Counted from the first letter of the stretch, positions 44,297 through 57,594 are shown. The stretch: 64,000 nucleotides of DNA from JBFJKD01 sp041600415 (GCA_041600415.1 JBFIKF010000002.1:124001-188000), one strand, 5' to 3'. The notes: generated from the letters alone by a model not told the origin. Translations and numbers: made by a program.

Positions 44297-44375
44297 AGCG
44301 CTGTCCTGAATAAAATATCGGAATTGGCAATAACGTAAGGCAATCTGTTGCTTTGACCTGCAGGAGTGCTCTACT

Positions 44376-44789
44376 TCAGAGATCGCGAACCCATTCACAT
44401 CGCATGCGAATATTGGAACTACCGGGACGGTGATACTCATCGTCGCTGACCCAGTTGAAAGAATGGACTCCGGACAGTTCTGTCTCGAGATGAACGGTGG
44501 CTGACACCCAGTACATACTGGTCAACAGAGCTTCAAACTGCTCCAGCCACAGCTCCCACTCATATTCTATGCCCTGGTACGAAGCGCCGAAATGCACCAC
44601 CTCGGTATAAAAATCAATGTCACCTCCCACCGCCGCCGTGAGGGAAAACATCTCGCGACTCAGCATCGGCCAACTATCGGCACTCGGCAAGGCATCCATG
44701 GCGCGACGGTTTGCGATTATGCGCCCTTCGACATCGCGCTCGTAGGCGGTATCCCTGATACATCCGTAGACAATTGATTCCTGCCGCAT
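44376..44789 (-). CDS. Conserved-looking hypothetical protein downstream of ligA
   Basis: 137 residues from the ATG at 44789, with AGGGAT 8 bases upstream. It is soluble, acidic, and rich in Trp and Tyr (VHFGASYQGIEYEWELWLEQFEALL, SMYWVSATVHLETE). No signal peptide or membrane helix. I do not recognise a family with confidence; the beta-alpha pattern is like small globular domains found beside ligA or in immunity proteins, but I make no functional call. The gene lies 69 bases downstream of ligA on the same strand. Confidence 0.65.
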   Translation of the reverse strand: MRQESIVYGCIRDTAYERDVEGRIIANRRAMDALPSADSWPMLSREMFSLTAAVGGDIDFYTEVVHFGASYQGIEYEWELWLEQFEALLTSMYWVSATVHLETELSGVHSFNWVSDDEYHRPGSSNIRMRCEWVRDL

Positions 44790-44858
44790 AAAAGTATCCC
44801 TGCTCTGATCTTGTCCAGCCTCGCCTGAAACACGAGGCAATAGCCCCTCGATCTAAGG

Positions 44859-48033
<3,175 letters not shown>

Positions 48034-48130
48034 AATTTCCTCAAATCAGCATTTCAATATCTAGTTTTTATAAATTCTCATGCAAATACGCCATCAGTGT
48101 GCCATTTTGTTTACGCACCAGCGGCTATGC

Positions 48131-51100
48131 CTATACCTGGGCCAATTCTACAGCCTGATCCACATCGACGGAGACCATACGCGAAACACCCGGTTCGTTC
48201 ATCGTCACGCCCATCAGATGTTGCGCCATCTCCATTGCTATCTTGTTATGGGTAATATAAATAAACTGTACCGATTCTGACATCTCCTTCACCAGTCGCG
48301 CATAACGGCCCACATTTGCGTCATCCAGTGGCGCATCGACTTCATCGAGCATACAAAATGGCGCCGGGTTAAGTTTAAAAATCGCAAATACCAGTGCGAT
48401 TGCCGTCAGCGCCTTTTCACCACCGGACAGCAGGTGAATTGTAGTGTTTTTCTTGCCCGGCGGCTGCGCCATCAAGGTAACGCCGGTGTCGAGCAAGTCG
48501 TCCCCGGTAAGATCCAGATAGGCATGTCCACCACCAAACAATTTTGGGAAAAGTTCCTGCAATGAGGTATTCACCCGATCAAACGTTTCTTTAAATCGGG
48601 TACGTGTTTCACGATCAATTTTACGAATGGCGTTTTCCAGTGTGGTCAGAGCATCCACCAACTCAGCATTTTGAGCATCAAGATAGCTTTTGCGTTCCGA
48701 TTCAATTTGGAACTCATCAATCGCTGCCAGATTTATGGCCCCCAGCCGTTGAATGCGGGCACCAATCTGTTGCAACTTCGTTTCCCATTGCTGGTGATCC
48801 GTACGCTCGGGGAGTTCGGCCAATAATACCTCAAGCTCATAATCCTGCTCACCTATTTGCTCGACAATGGTCGCGCATCTGGTCGTGATTTCCTGTGCCG
48901 TAATACGCAGCTTCTCCAGCAGCGTGCGCTGATCCTGAATTGACGCCTCCAGCCCGATTTTTTTTTGCTCCATTGTGCGCATCTCTTGTTCCAGATCCTC
49001 CACCGCCTGGCGCACTGTACCGAGTTCCTGCTCTACGGCTAGTCGTTGCTCAAGCTGCTGCGCCAGCGTTTGGCGTAGTTCTATTATAGGATTTTCACCC
49101 TCTTGCACACTGGCCAGCAATACGGTGCGCCGTTCCGCCAGGCGGGAAACCTGAACTTCCAGCCGCGCAATGCCTTCGCGAATAGATACTAACTGCGTAC
49201 TCAAGGATTTCTCGCGAATCGCCAGTTCGTGAACCCGATCGCGATGGTGTCTGGCCCGTTGTCGTGTTTCATCCAGTGTGGTGCGGCACAAATTACGTGC
49301 CTGTAGCAATTCCTCGCGGCTTTGATTATCCCGTGCCATGGCTTCAATGGCCTGTTCCACTAAACCGCGCGCTTCTGCCAATTGTAGTTGTTCCGCCGCG
49401 GCCTGTTGTTCACCATCCTGCAAATCCTGTTCCAGCCGCTGCCAGCGCTCTCGCGACTGTTCCACCTGCACTTGCGCAGCGCCCAACTGGGACCGCAGTT
49501 CGGCATGATTGCGCTGGCATTCATTAAGAGCAACCGTACCCTGTTCGCGTAGTTGCTCCTGGCGCGATAAGTCCTGCTCCGCCTGAACCTGTTGATCCCC
49601 CAGACTTTCAACTTCCCGTCGCACCGCCCGCAGCTGTTGTTCGAGTTCTTCAATTTCCCGTTTGCGCAGCAACACTCCCGCCGCCGCATCCGTGTCTCGC
49701 ACTACCCGCAGCCAATCCCGGCCAATCCAAACGCCATCCCGGGTTACCACGGACTCTCCAGACCGCAGTTGCGTGCGCAAAACCAGCGCTTCGGCCAGCG
49801 TCTCTACCCCGTACACGCCCCTCAAAAATGATCTACCCAAACCTGTCACGCGATTACCAAGAAGCGCAGCGGTGTTACCGTCCTCTATTTGCTCATGAGC
49901 AGACTGCTCAACCAGGAGCAGTTCGCCGCTGGCGAACTCGGACAACTGCTCAAAATAGCGACCAATATCTTCAACGCAGACGCCCTGCAAGTAGTTGCCC
50001 AGCACCGTTTCGACGGCGACTTCCCAGCCGACGTCAACCTCTATCACATCCACTATTCGCGGTCGCTGTTGTAAATCTTGCGCGGTCAGCCAGTGCACCT
50101 CTTCTCTACCGTCCCGCACCGCCGCGTCCTGCAATGCCCGCAATGATGCTTCGCGACCCAATAGTGTTTGTAGTCGTGTCCGCGCTTCGTTCAACTGAGC
50201 CGCTACGGCAACTCCCTGTTTGCGGCTCTTATCAACCGCGTCCACGACAGTCGCCAGATCACGGTGTAATCTCGTCTGTTCCAGCTCCGCCGCGGCCAGC
50301 TTGTCGCTCAAGGCGGTAATAGCTTCCTGCGTATCCGTAGCGGCCAGTTGCTCGCGCTCTGCGATAACTTGACTAATACGCCCCGTGAGCCGTTGCAAAT
50401 TGTCTTCGAGGTGTTTAATCCGCGCCTGTTGTACTTCCGCCTGCTGCCGCGGTGTCGCGGCGGCGGCATTAAACTCATCCCATCTAACCTGCCAGCCCTG
50501 CATGGCTTCTTCCGCCGCATTCAACTCGGCTATCGCCTTCCGCTCTGCCTGACGGGCCGCTTCCAGTTGTGGCTGCAATTCCTGCAACTCGGCGTCCCAG
50601 CCAACGATTTTGTGCCGATCGTTGCGCAAATGGTGATCAGATTCCGTACAGTTTCGCTCTATTTGCTGCAATTCCTCCTGTAACTCGTGAGCACGATCCT
50701 GTGCATGTTGTATCGATTGTTCGAGACGGGCCACCTCGGCACCCACCGCATAGTAGCGACCCTGTACTTCGTTGAATCGATCGCGCAGCTCCGTATATTG
50801 TCCTCGCTGCTTCTCAATACCCGTTTCGACCGCACTGCGCTCACTCACCAGCGCTTCAATGCGCAGAGACTGTTGCGCAATTTCCCGACGCTGCGCAGTT
50901 ACCTGTCCATCGAATTCACGCCACCGCAGTGCCAGCAGTTCAGCCCGGCAACGCCGTTCCTCCCGCTTGTATTCCGCATATTTTTCCGCCGCCTGAGCCT
51001 GGCGTTCAAGGCGTTGCAGCTGGCGACCAATTTCCTCTCTGATATCGGTCAGACGCTCAAGATTTTCCTGGGTGCGACGCATACGGCTTTCCGTATCTCG

Positions 51101-51631
51101 GCGTCGCTCTTTGTATTTGGAGATACCCGCCGCTTCCTCAATATAGACACGTAACTCGTCCGGCTTTGACTCAATCAGGCCCGATATCATGCCCTGTTCG
51201 ATAATGGCATAACTACGCGGTCCGAGGCCGGTACCGAGAAAAATATCGGTGATATCCCGGCGACGGCATTTATTGCCGTTTAGGTAGTAGTTTGACTGCC
51301 CGTCTCGGGTGATTTTGCGGCGGATAGAAAGCTCGGCGTAAGCCGCGTATTCCCCCCCCAAGGTCCCCTTGGTGTTGTCAAAGACCAGCTCTATGGATGC
51401 CTGACCGACCGGTTTCCTCCCTCCCGAGCCGTTGAAAATAACGTCCGCCATGGACTCCCCACGCAGATGTTTGGCGGAGCTTTCCCCCATCACCCAGCGT
51501 ACCGCATCGATAATGTTCGATTTACCACACCCGTTGGGACCGACCACCGCGCAGAGATTACTGGGGAATTTGACGGCCGTCGGATCGACGAACGACTTGA
51601 AACCGGCCAGTTTGATGGATTTAAGCTGCAT
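48131..51631 (-). CDS. smc: Chromosome segregation protein SMC
   Basis: 1166 residues. Walker A GPNGCGKS at 31-38, long coiled coils (about 170-500 and 650-1000), a hinge near 520-640, ABC signature LLSGGEKALTAIALV at 1067, Walker B FCMLDEVDAPLDD near 1093. It loads with ScpA-ScpB (36.9-38.6 kb here) and extrudes DNA loops for segregation. Size and motif layout are those of Pseudomonas-type SMC; this lineage uses SMC-ScpAB, and no MukBEF is in the window. Confidence 0.98.
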   Translation of the reverse strand: MQLKSIKLAGFKSFVDPTAVKFPSNLCAVVGPNGCGKSNIIDAVRWVMGESSAKHLRGESMADVIFNGSGGRKPVGQASIELVFDNTKGTLGGEYAAYAELSIRRKITRDGQSNYYLNGNKCRRRDITDIFLGTGLGPRSYAIIEQGMISGLIESKPDELRVYIEEAAGISKYKERRRDTESRMRRTQENLERLTDIREEIGRQLQRLERQAQAAEKYAEYKREERRCRAELLALRWREFDGQVTAQRREIAQQSLRIEALVSERSAVETGIEKQRGQYTELRDRFNEVQGRYYAVGAEVARLEQSIQHAQDRAHELQEELQQIERNCTESDHHLRNDRHKIVGWDAELQELQPQLEAARQAERKAIAELNAAEEAMQGWQVRWDEFNAAAATPRQQAEVQQARIKHLEDNLQRLTGRISQVIAEREQLAATDTQEAITALSDKLAAAELEQTRLHRDLATVVDAVDKSRKQGVAVAAQLNEARTRLQTLLGREASLRALQDAAVRDGREEVHWLTAQDLQQRPRIVDVIEVDVGWEVAVETVLGNYLQGVCVEDIGRYFEQLSEFASGELLLVEQSAHEQIEDGNTAALLGNRVTGLGRSFLRGVYGVETLAEALVLRTQLRSGESVVTRDGVWIGRDWLRVVRDTDAAAGVLLRKREIEELEQQLRAVRREVESLGDQQVQAEQDLSRQEQLREQGTVALNECQRNHAELRSQLGAAQVQVEQSRERWQRLEQDLQDGEQQAAAEQLQLAEARGLVEQAIEAMARDNQSREELLQARNLCRTTLDETRQRARHHRDRVHELAIREKSLSTQLVSIREGIARLEVQVSRLAERRTVLLASVQEGENPIIELRQTLAQQLEQRLAVEQELGTVRQAVEDLEQEMRTMEQKKIGLEASIQDQRTLLEKLRITAQEITTRCATIVEQIGEQDYELEVLLAELPERTDHQQWETKLQQIGARIQRLGAINLAAIDEFQIESERKSYLDAQNAELVDALTTLENAIRKIDRETRTRFKETFDRVNTSLQELFPKLFGGGHAYLDLTGDDLLDTGVTLMAQPPGKKNTTIHLLSGGEKALTAIALVFAIFKLNPAPFCMLDEVDAPLDDANVGRYARLVKEMSESVQFIYITHNKIAMEMAQHLMGVTMNEPGVSRMVSVDVDQAVELAQV

Positions 51632-51853
51632 TCAGGTTCCATTATTAGTAAGTGCGAAAGCACCCTGGGACCCACCTTTGCGGGTACGGGGCAAAACGGG
51701 ATTTTACACACACTGTCGCACTGAAAAAACCGAAGAATGGGTATGAGGACCGAGATTTCCTGAAAAGTTACAATTCATTCGAAGTAAGCGGGTAGTATGG
51801 CCGTTTTTGACGACCTGCCGACCCGGACATTTCCGCTCAGGAGAGCTGGCACC

Positions 51854-52318
51854 ATGTTGCACGTTGTACTGTTTGAACCACAGATCCCACCCAATACCGG
51901 CAATATTATTCGCCTGTGCGCCAACACCGGGTTTTTTCTGCATCTTATTCAGCCATTGGGATTTTCCCTGGACGACAAGCGCCTCAAACGGGCCGGTCTC
52001 GACTACCGGGAACGGCAGCTGGTCAACCTGTATCCCGACTGGGATTCATTCCTTGAGCGGGTCAGGGTCAAGCGACTGTTTGCCATTACCACCCGCGGCA
52101 CAACTCGCTATACCGATGTGCATTTCCAGCCCAATGACGCTCTGGTGTTTGGCTCGGAAATCGCCGGATTACCCGAGGCCTTTCTGGCACGCGTGCCCCC
52201 CGAACAACGTCTGCGTATCCCCATGCAGGCCGACAATCGCAGCCTGAATCTGTCAAACTCCGTCGCCATACTGGTTTACGAGAGTTGGCGCCAACTGAAC
52301 TTTCAGATCAGTATATAA
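51854..52318 (+). CDS. trmL: tRNA (cytidine/uridine-34-2'-O)-methyltransferase TrmL
   Basis: 154 residues from the ATG at 51854, which has AGGAGAG 9 bases upstream. Compact SPOUT enzyme: LFEPQIPPNTGNIIRLCANTG, FGSEIAGLP, and the trefoil knot segment IPMQADNRSLNLSNSVAI. It methylates the wobble ribose of tRNA-Leu(CAA/UAA); a tRNA-Leu(UAA) gene is at 60.8 kb. Confidence 0.95.
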   Translation: MLHVVLFEPQIPPNTGNIIRLCANTGFFLHLIQPLGFSLDDKRLKRAGLDYRERQLVNLYPDWDSFLERVRVKRLFAITTRGTTRYTDVHFQPNDALVFGSEIAGLPEAFLARVPPEQRLRIPMQADNRSLNLSNSVAILVYESWRQLNFQISI

Positions 52319-52388
52319 TCCCTGCTTAATTCGTTTACGATCAACGTCGTAGCGCGCTTTTTCCACACAGCAATAAGAGTTTCAATTG

Positions 52389-52835
52389 ATGCCCCATATT
52401 TATTTGCTGGTGGGAAGCCAGACCGGTACCACCGACATAGTCGCTGACGCTATTGCACACGCACTGGCAAATTTGGGACACCAGGTCACCGTATGTCTCG
52501 ATCCGGAGATAGAAGACTTTACCCTGGAGGAGCAGGTGGTTTATCTGGTGTGTACGTCCAGTTCCGGTCAAGGACAATTACCTACAAACATCGCCACACT
52601 ACCCGCTGTTATGATCGCAGATCAAATCGACTTAACCGGATCGCGGTTCGGTATATTGACCCTTGGGGACAGCTCTTTTCCCACTTATGGAGGGGCCGGC
52701 GTGATCTTCGATCAATTGTTGCGTAAATTAGGTGCGCAACGGGTAGGTGGAATCGGCCTGCTCGACTGCCTGCACGAGCCAGTGCCCACCGCGTCCGGCG
52801 TAGCCTGGGCTGAGCAGTGGAGTACATTGCTGTAA
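52389..52835 (+). CDS. MioC-like flavodoxin-domain protein
   Basis: 148 residues from the ATG at 52389. FMN phosphate loop GSQTGTTDIVADAI near the N-terminus, then CTSSSGQGQLPTN and GILTLGDSSFPTYGGAG, the MioC pattern. MioC helps electron transfer to biotin synthase in E. coli; for this protein only FMN binding is well supported. Its stop overlaps the next flavodoxin start as TAATG. Confidence 0.8.
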   Translation: MPHIYLLVGSQTGTTDIVADAIAHALANLGHQVTVCLDPEIEDFTLEEQVVYLVCTSSSGQGQLPTNIATLPAVMIADQIDLTGSRFGILTLGDSSFPTYGGAGVIFDQLLRKLGAQRVGGIGLLDCLHEPVPTASGVAWAEQWSTLL

Positions 52836-53365
52836 TGCCCAGACCCCGCGCTCCCATCGGATTATTTTACGGTTCTTCCACCTGCTTTACGGAAATCACC
52901 GCCGAGCATATACAGCAAACCTTGGGCCCAGCGCAGGTAGACATCTTCGATATTGGTCGCGAACCGGTCAATACGATTTCCCATTATTCATATATTATTC
53001 TGGGCATTCCGACCTGGGACTACGGCGAGCTTCAGGAAGACTGGGAAAACCTGTGGCCGCGGTTACAGGAAGTCAACTGGTACAACAAAACGGTGGCACT
53101 GTATGGACTCGGCGATCAAGTCGGTTACCCGCGATGGTTTCAGGATGCACTCGGTTACCTGTGGGCAAAAGTCAGCAAACTGGGGGCGCGTACGGTGGGC
53201 CACTGGCCGGTGGAGGACTACAGTTTTGAAGAATCCAAAGCATTGACAGCGGACCACCGGCACTTCGTTGGGTTGGCGCTAGATGACGAGAATCAGAGCC
53301 ATCTTAGCCACGCAAGAATTGCCCGGTGGTGCCAGCAGATACGCATGGAATTTGAGCTGGACTAA
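52835..53365 (+). CDS. fldB: Flavodoxin FldB
   Basis: 176 residues. Long-chain flavodoxin close to E. coli FldB: GLFYGSSTCFTEITAEHI (FMN phosphate loop), ILGIPTWDYGELQEDWE (first isoalloxazine loop with Trp), LYGLGDQVGYPRWFQDALGYL and the insertion FVGLALDDENQ typical of long-chain types. One-electron carrier in the cytoplasm. Translationally coupled to the MioC-like gene, so the two may serve one pathway. Confidence 0.9.
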   Translation: MPRPRAPIGLFYGSSTCFTEITAEHIQQTLGPAQVDIFDIGREPVNTISHYSYIILGIPTWDYGELQEDWENLWPRLQEVNWYNKTVALYGLGDQVGYPRWFQDALGYLWAKVSKLGARTVGHWPVEDYSFEESKALTADHRHFVGLALDDENQSHLSHARIARWCQQIRMEFELD

Positions 53366-53393
53366 TCAGTCGAATCGGAGCTCGCCGCACCGA

Positions 53394-55166
53394 TCAAAAA
53401 TCCTCATCACCCAGAGCCATGATCTCGGTCTGACCACTTTGTATAACGCGTAAGTGCGTCTCAGTGCGCGGCATAATCTGCTGCATAAAAAAGCGTACCG
53501 TATTCATTTTCGCCAACCAGAAATCCTGATTGTCTGTATTTTTACGCAGATGGCCATCTGCTAATATTGCACTCTTCGCCAGCAGGCAGCCACCGACTGT
53601 GATGCCCATCAGTTGCATAAAGTCAAACGCCACCGCGCCGCTGAAATTATGATCTGTATCTGCATTGCGAAATATAAACTCTACGGCGTCTTTGCTGCAG
53701 GCCAAAGCCGCGGCGGAGGACTGAGCGATGTCATCCAGCCCGGCTTCTCGGCACTGTTCAATAATTTCGTCCATATCCGAAAACAACTCCTGAACTGCGG
53801 CACCCTGGTCGCGTAGTAATTTTCGGCCCATAAGATCCAACGCCTGAATACCGTTGGTGCCTTCATAAATCGCCATAATGCGCGCATCGCGCAAGTATTG
53901 TGCTGCCCCGGTTTCTTCAATGTACCCCATGCCGCCGTGGACCTGGACCCCAAGCGAGGTCACCTCGTTGGCCGTTTCAGTGCACCAGCCTTTGACGATG
54001 GGGGTCAGGATTTCTACCCTGCGTTGGTGAAATTTACGCACCTCCCGATCCACGCTATGGGTGGATAAATCCCAGTGGGACAGAGCCGCGTAAGTCAAGA
54101 TGCGTCCGGCCTCGGTTTGCGATTTCATCAGCAGTAGCATGCGCCGTACATCCGGATGCTGAATGATCGTGCGCCCTGCGCCGCTACCGTTGCCCTGCAC
54201 CCGCTCCATGGCGAAACTGCGGGCCTTTTGATAGGCCAATTCACCTATGGCCACACCCTGCAAGCCCACCGATAAACGAGCGTGGTTCATCATGGCAAAC
54301 ATGTAGCTCAAACCTTCATTTTCCTGCCCCACCAGATAGCCCACTGCGCCACCGTTTTCACCGTAGTTCACTGCACAGGTAGGACTACCGTGGATGCCCA
54401 GCTTGTGTTCCACACTTACCGGATATACATCGTTGCGCTTCTCAATTGTGCCCTGGGCGTCGCACAGATTTTTGGGAACAATAAATAGCGAAATTCCTTT
54501 AACGCCAGCTGGCGCATCCGGTGTACGTGCCAGGACAAGATGGATAATATTGTCCGTAAAATCGTGATCGCCCCAGCTGATAAAAATTTTCTGGCCAGTG
54601 ATCAAATAATGATCATCCATGGGAAGGGCTCGGGTCTTAACAGCCGCAAGATCACTGCCCGCCTGAGATTCTGTCAGGTTCATTGCACCAGCCCACTCAC
54701 CACTGATCAGGCGAGGTAAATAATAGGCCTTCTGTTCATCACTGCCAAATTGTGTCAGCGCAGTGGTAACCCCCATGGTTAACATGGGCAATAACGAAAA
54801 GCTCAGATTGGCACTTTGTAACATTTCCTCCACGGTGATACCGAGCAGATGGGGCAAGCCCTGTCCACCGAACTGAGGATCGCCAATCAGACTCGGCCAT
54901 CCCGCTTGCATATAAGCCTGATACAGCCCCTCCATGGCCGGAGCCGTCAGCACACGTCCATTTTCAACTCTGGTGCCCTGCGTATCGGCAATTCGGTTGG
55001 AAGGTGCCACGACTTCTGCAAAAAATCGGCCTGCTTCGTTAAGAATCGCAGCTACTAGATCCGGTGAAACGTCTTCGAAAGACGGTAACTGCGCGATGTC
55101 CCCCAGATTCAGCACTTCATTTATCAAAAAGCTCATTTCCTTAAGCGGCGGATTATAATCGGTCAT
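53394..55166 (-). CDS. Acyl-CoA dehydrogenase, large type with C-terminal extension
   Basis: 590 residues, longer than the 380 of short acyl-CoA dehydrogenases, like the DmdC/FadE-like group of Pseudomonas. AMNLTESQAGSDLAAVKT is the FAD/substrate signature, ITGQKIFISWGDHD follows, and QVHGGMGYIEETGAAQYLRDARIMAIYEGTNGIQ closes the FAD site, given here by its key residues. The extra C-terminal domain begins after about residue 450. It makes trans-2-enoyl-CoA. No electron-transfer flavoprotein gene is near. Shine-Dalgarno AAAGGTG. Confidence 0.9.
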   Translation of the reverse strand: MTDYNPPLKEMSFLINEVLNLGDIAQLPSFEDVSPDLVAAILNEAGRFFAEVVAPSNRIADTQGTRVENGRVLTAPAMEGLYQAYMQAGWPSLIGDPQFGGQGLPHLLGITVEEMLQSANLSFSLLPMLTMGVTTALTQFGSDEQKAYYLPRLISGEWAGAMNLTESQAGSDLAAVKTRALPMDDHYLITGQKIFISWGDHDFTDNIIHLVLARTPDAPAGVKGISLFIVPKNLCDAQGTIEKRNDVYPVSVEHKLGIHGSPTCAVNYGENGGAVGYLVGQENEGLSYMFAMMNHARLSVGLQGVAIGELAYQKARSFAMERVQGNGSGAGRTIIQHPDVRRMLLLMKSQTEAGRILTYAALSHWDLSTHSVDREVRKFHQRRVEILTPIVKGWCTETANEVTSLGVQVHGGMGYIEETGAAQYLRDARIMAIYEGTNGIQALDLMGRKLLRDQGAAVQELFSDMDEIIEQCREAGLDDIAQSSAAALACSKDAVEFIFRNADTDHNFSGAVAFDFMQLMGITVGGCLLAKSAILADGHLRKNTDNQDFWLAKMNTVRFFMQQIMPRTETHLRVIQSGQTEIMALGDEDF

Positions 55167-55362
55167 CGGTCACACACCTTTACGTCGTGCTGGATAGACT
55201 CTCGCAAGAGAACATAGTTGCGGGAATTGTAGGGATATTTACCCATTTTCCCCAAGCAAGTTTGTGACCAACTGGTTTTCTTGGCGCGACATTTCGGTGC
55301 GACAAAAATAACAGGTCACATCCGTTTGGGCAGGGGAGGAGTTTTGTGTAATGATGGCAACG

Positions 55363-57594
55363 CTAGCTGGCGTTTTTTATCGCTCGCGTATCCATATCCG
55401 GCAGTGCATCAGTGATCGACTCCGCGCTCATGGGCTTGGCGTACAGGAATCCCTGAGCAGCATCGCAGCCCAGCTCCCGTAGCACCTTTTCCTGCTGAGT
55501 GAGCTCGACTCCGACGGCAACGACATTTAATCCCAGAACCTCGCCAATACCTATTAATGCTTTTAGTAATTTGGTTTGCTCCTGAGCGTTAGCAACAGTT
55601 AAAAATGCCTTGCGACTAATTTTGAGCGTATCGATAGGTAGATCGCGAATATAGCTATAATTACTGCCGCTTGATCCAAAGTCGTCGATGGCGCAACGTA
55701 CGCCCAGGTTATGCGCCTGTTGTAAAAATATGGTGGTCTGTTCAAGTTGTTGCAACGCCACTTTTTCCGAAATTTCGAACATCAATGCTGTCGGGTCGAG
55801 TGCATTTTTTGTTATTGCTTCGGATGCCATTTCGAGAAAGTGAGGGTCATTAACCTGCGATGATGCGATATTAATCGAAATAAAATCCATATCGATGCCA
55901 AGGTGTCGCCATTCGTTGATTTGCCCGCAAGCTTCATCCAATGTCCATTGGCCAATGGCACCGGTGATACCTGCTTCCTCAGCCAGTGGCATAAAATCTG
56001 CGGGTGACACCTTGCCGCGACAGTGATGATTCCAGCGCAACAGTGCCTCACAACCAATTACCCCACCGGATTTCAAGTCGACGATTGGTTGGTACACCAT
56101 CTCGATTTGTTCCCGCCGCAGCGCGAGTCGCAGCTCAGACGGGAAAAAGAGCGCCCCTGGTAAATTACCAACACCCTCGCCGGAAAGATAATAAAAGCCA
56201 TTGCGCCCTTCCGCTTTCGCCTTATACATCGCCTGGTCGGCATTTTTCATCAAACTGATCAAATTTTCCCCGTCGTCTGGAAAAATACCAATACCAACAC
56301 TTGCGGACACATGCAACGATTGACCGAGCGCCTCGAAGGGCTTCTCAAAGCATTGCAATAACTTTCTCGCAATTGCGGTAACCTCAACGGTATCGCGCAC
56401 ACTTTCTGCAATCACAGTAAATTCATCGCCAGCCAACCGCGCCACGGTGTCACTACCCCGGACGACGCCTTTCAGTCGCACACCTACTTCCTTAAGCACT
56501 TCGTCACCAAATGCGTGACCATGAGAATCGTTAACCAGCTTAAAGTTATCGAGATCGATAAAAAATATCGCTAATTTGCTGTTGCTGCGTCTGGAAATAT
56601 CAATGGCGTGCTCAAGTCGGTCCAAAAATAACCGGCGATTGGGTAAATTGGTAAGATTGTCGTGATTCGCCAGGTACCGCAATTCATCCTGGCTGCGTTT
56701 TAAATCACTGGTATCGGAAAAAAACGCAACATAATGACTCACTTCCTGAGCGTCATCCCGAATCTGGCTCAAGGTTAAATGTCCGGTAAACTGCTCGCCG
56801 GATTTACGCTTGGCCGAAATTTCCCCGCGCCAGACGCCAACAGTATTCAACGCGTTATATATATTTTTGTAAAAATCAAGTTTCTGTGCATTAAACCAGG
56901 AAGGCCCATTCTTTTTTCCGAGAAGTTCGCTTTCCTGAAAGCCAGTGATGGTGGTAAATGCCTTATTTAACTTGATTACCCGGCGCTGGTTATCCATCAC
57001 CATAATCGCGTCGGTGGTATTGTTAAATACCTGTTCCGACAGTTTGACCTGCGCGTCCAGCTCGGTCTCCCTGGTGAGATCGACGGAGACGCACTGAAAC
57101 CCTTGTGCGCCCGGCCTGCGTTCACCGTACGGAAAAAAATGGTGGCGATAGAAGCGACCACCCACATCGCCAAAGGCGACAAAACGGTCGCCGTTCAGAG
57201 CGCGGCGTAAATGCGCATAAAAATCTTTCTCTTGCTGGTCGAAAAATGCGATGTCCCGCCCTACCACGTCTTCGCGGGCAAAGTCGGCATTTTCCAACGC
57301 ACGTCCAAATATATCGACGATCACCGCCCGATCATTCACCCTCCAGATCATCACCGGAGCGGCGTTGGTGAGCGTGTGCAACAACGCCTGGCGCTGTTGC
57401 TTCTCGTCCAGGCTCTTTTTATGAAAAGACAGTTGGTGAAGCAGTATCGCCGCTAACCACAAGGCCAGCAGTAGTGCATACCAGCGCCAGTGATCCACCA
57501 CCGACCCCACCGCGAGGTACATTAACCCACCGGCCACTAGCAGGAAGAGCGTGAGAAGCCCCTGTTGTACCACTTGTTTGTTATTCCTTTCCAT
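55363..57594 (-). CDS. Membrane PAS-GGDEF-EAL protein with a degenerate EAL domain
   Basis: 743 residues from the ATG at 57594. Two membrane helices (about 10-31, 38-56), two PAS domains (about 70-175 and 185-298), GGDEF (about 303-475) and EAL (about 480-735). The diguanylate cyclase motif is AGDEF (388-392) with an intact inhibitory RxxD (RGSD, 379-382). In EAL, E516, N575, E607, D637, D638, K658 and Q714 remain. The usual AEGVE reads AVGVE, so V694 replaces the catalytic base; loop 6 reads DFGSSGS for DFGTGYSS and KID reads KIS. It probably makes c-di-GMP or only senses it. Confidence 0.88.
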   Translation of the reverse strand: MERNNKQVVQQGLLTLFLLVAGGLMYLAVGSVVDHWRWYALLLALWLAAILLHQLSFHKKSLDEKQQRQALLHTLTNAAPVMIWRVNDRAVIVDIFGRALENADFAREDVVGRDIAFFDQQEKDFYAHLRRALNGDRFVAFGDVGGRFYRHHFFPYGERRPGAQGFQCVSVDLTRETELDAQVKLSEQVFNNTTDAIMVMDNQRRVIKLNKAFTTITGFQESELLGKKNGPSWFNAQKLDFYKNIYNALNTVGVWRGEISAKRKSGEQFTGHLTLSQIRDDAQEVSHYVAFFSDTSDLKRSQDELRYLANHDNLTNLPNRRLFLDRLEHAIDISRRSNSKLAIFFIDLDNFKLVNDSHGHAFGDEVLKEVGVRLKGVVRGSDTVARLAGDEFTVIAESVRDTVEVTAIARKLLQCFEKPFEALGQSLHVSASVGIGIFPDDGENLISLMKNADQAMYKAKAEGRNGFYYLSGEGVGNLPGALFFPSELRLALRREQIEMVYQPIVDLKSGGVIGCEALLRWNHHCRGKVSPADFMPLAEEAGITGAIGQWTLDEACGQINEWRHLGIDMDFISINIASSQVNDPHFLEMASEAITKNALDPTALMFEISEKVALQQLEQTTIFLQQAHNLGVRCAIDDFGSSGSNYSYIRDLPIDTLKISRKAFLTVANAQEQTKLLKALIGIGEVLGLNVVAVGVELTQQEKVLRELGCDAAQGFLYAKPMSAESITDALPDMDTRAIKNAS

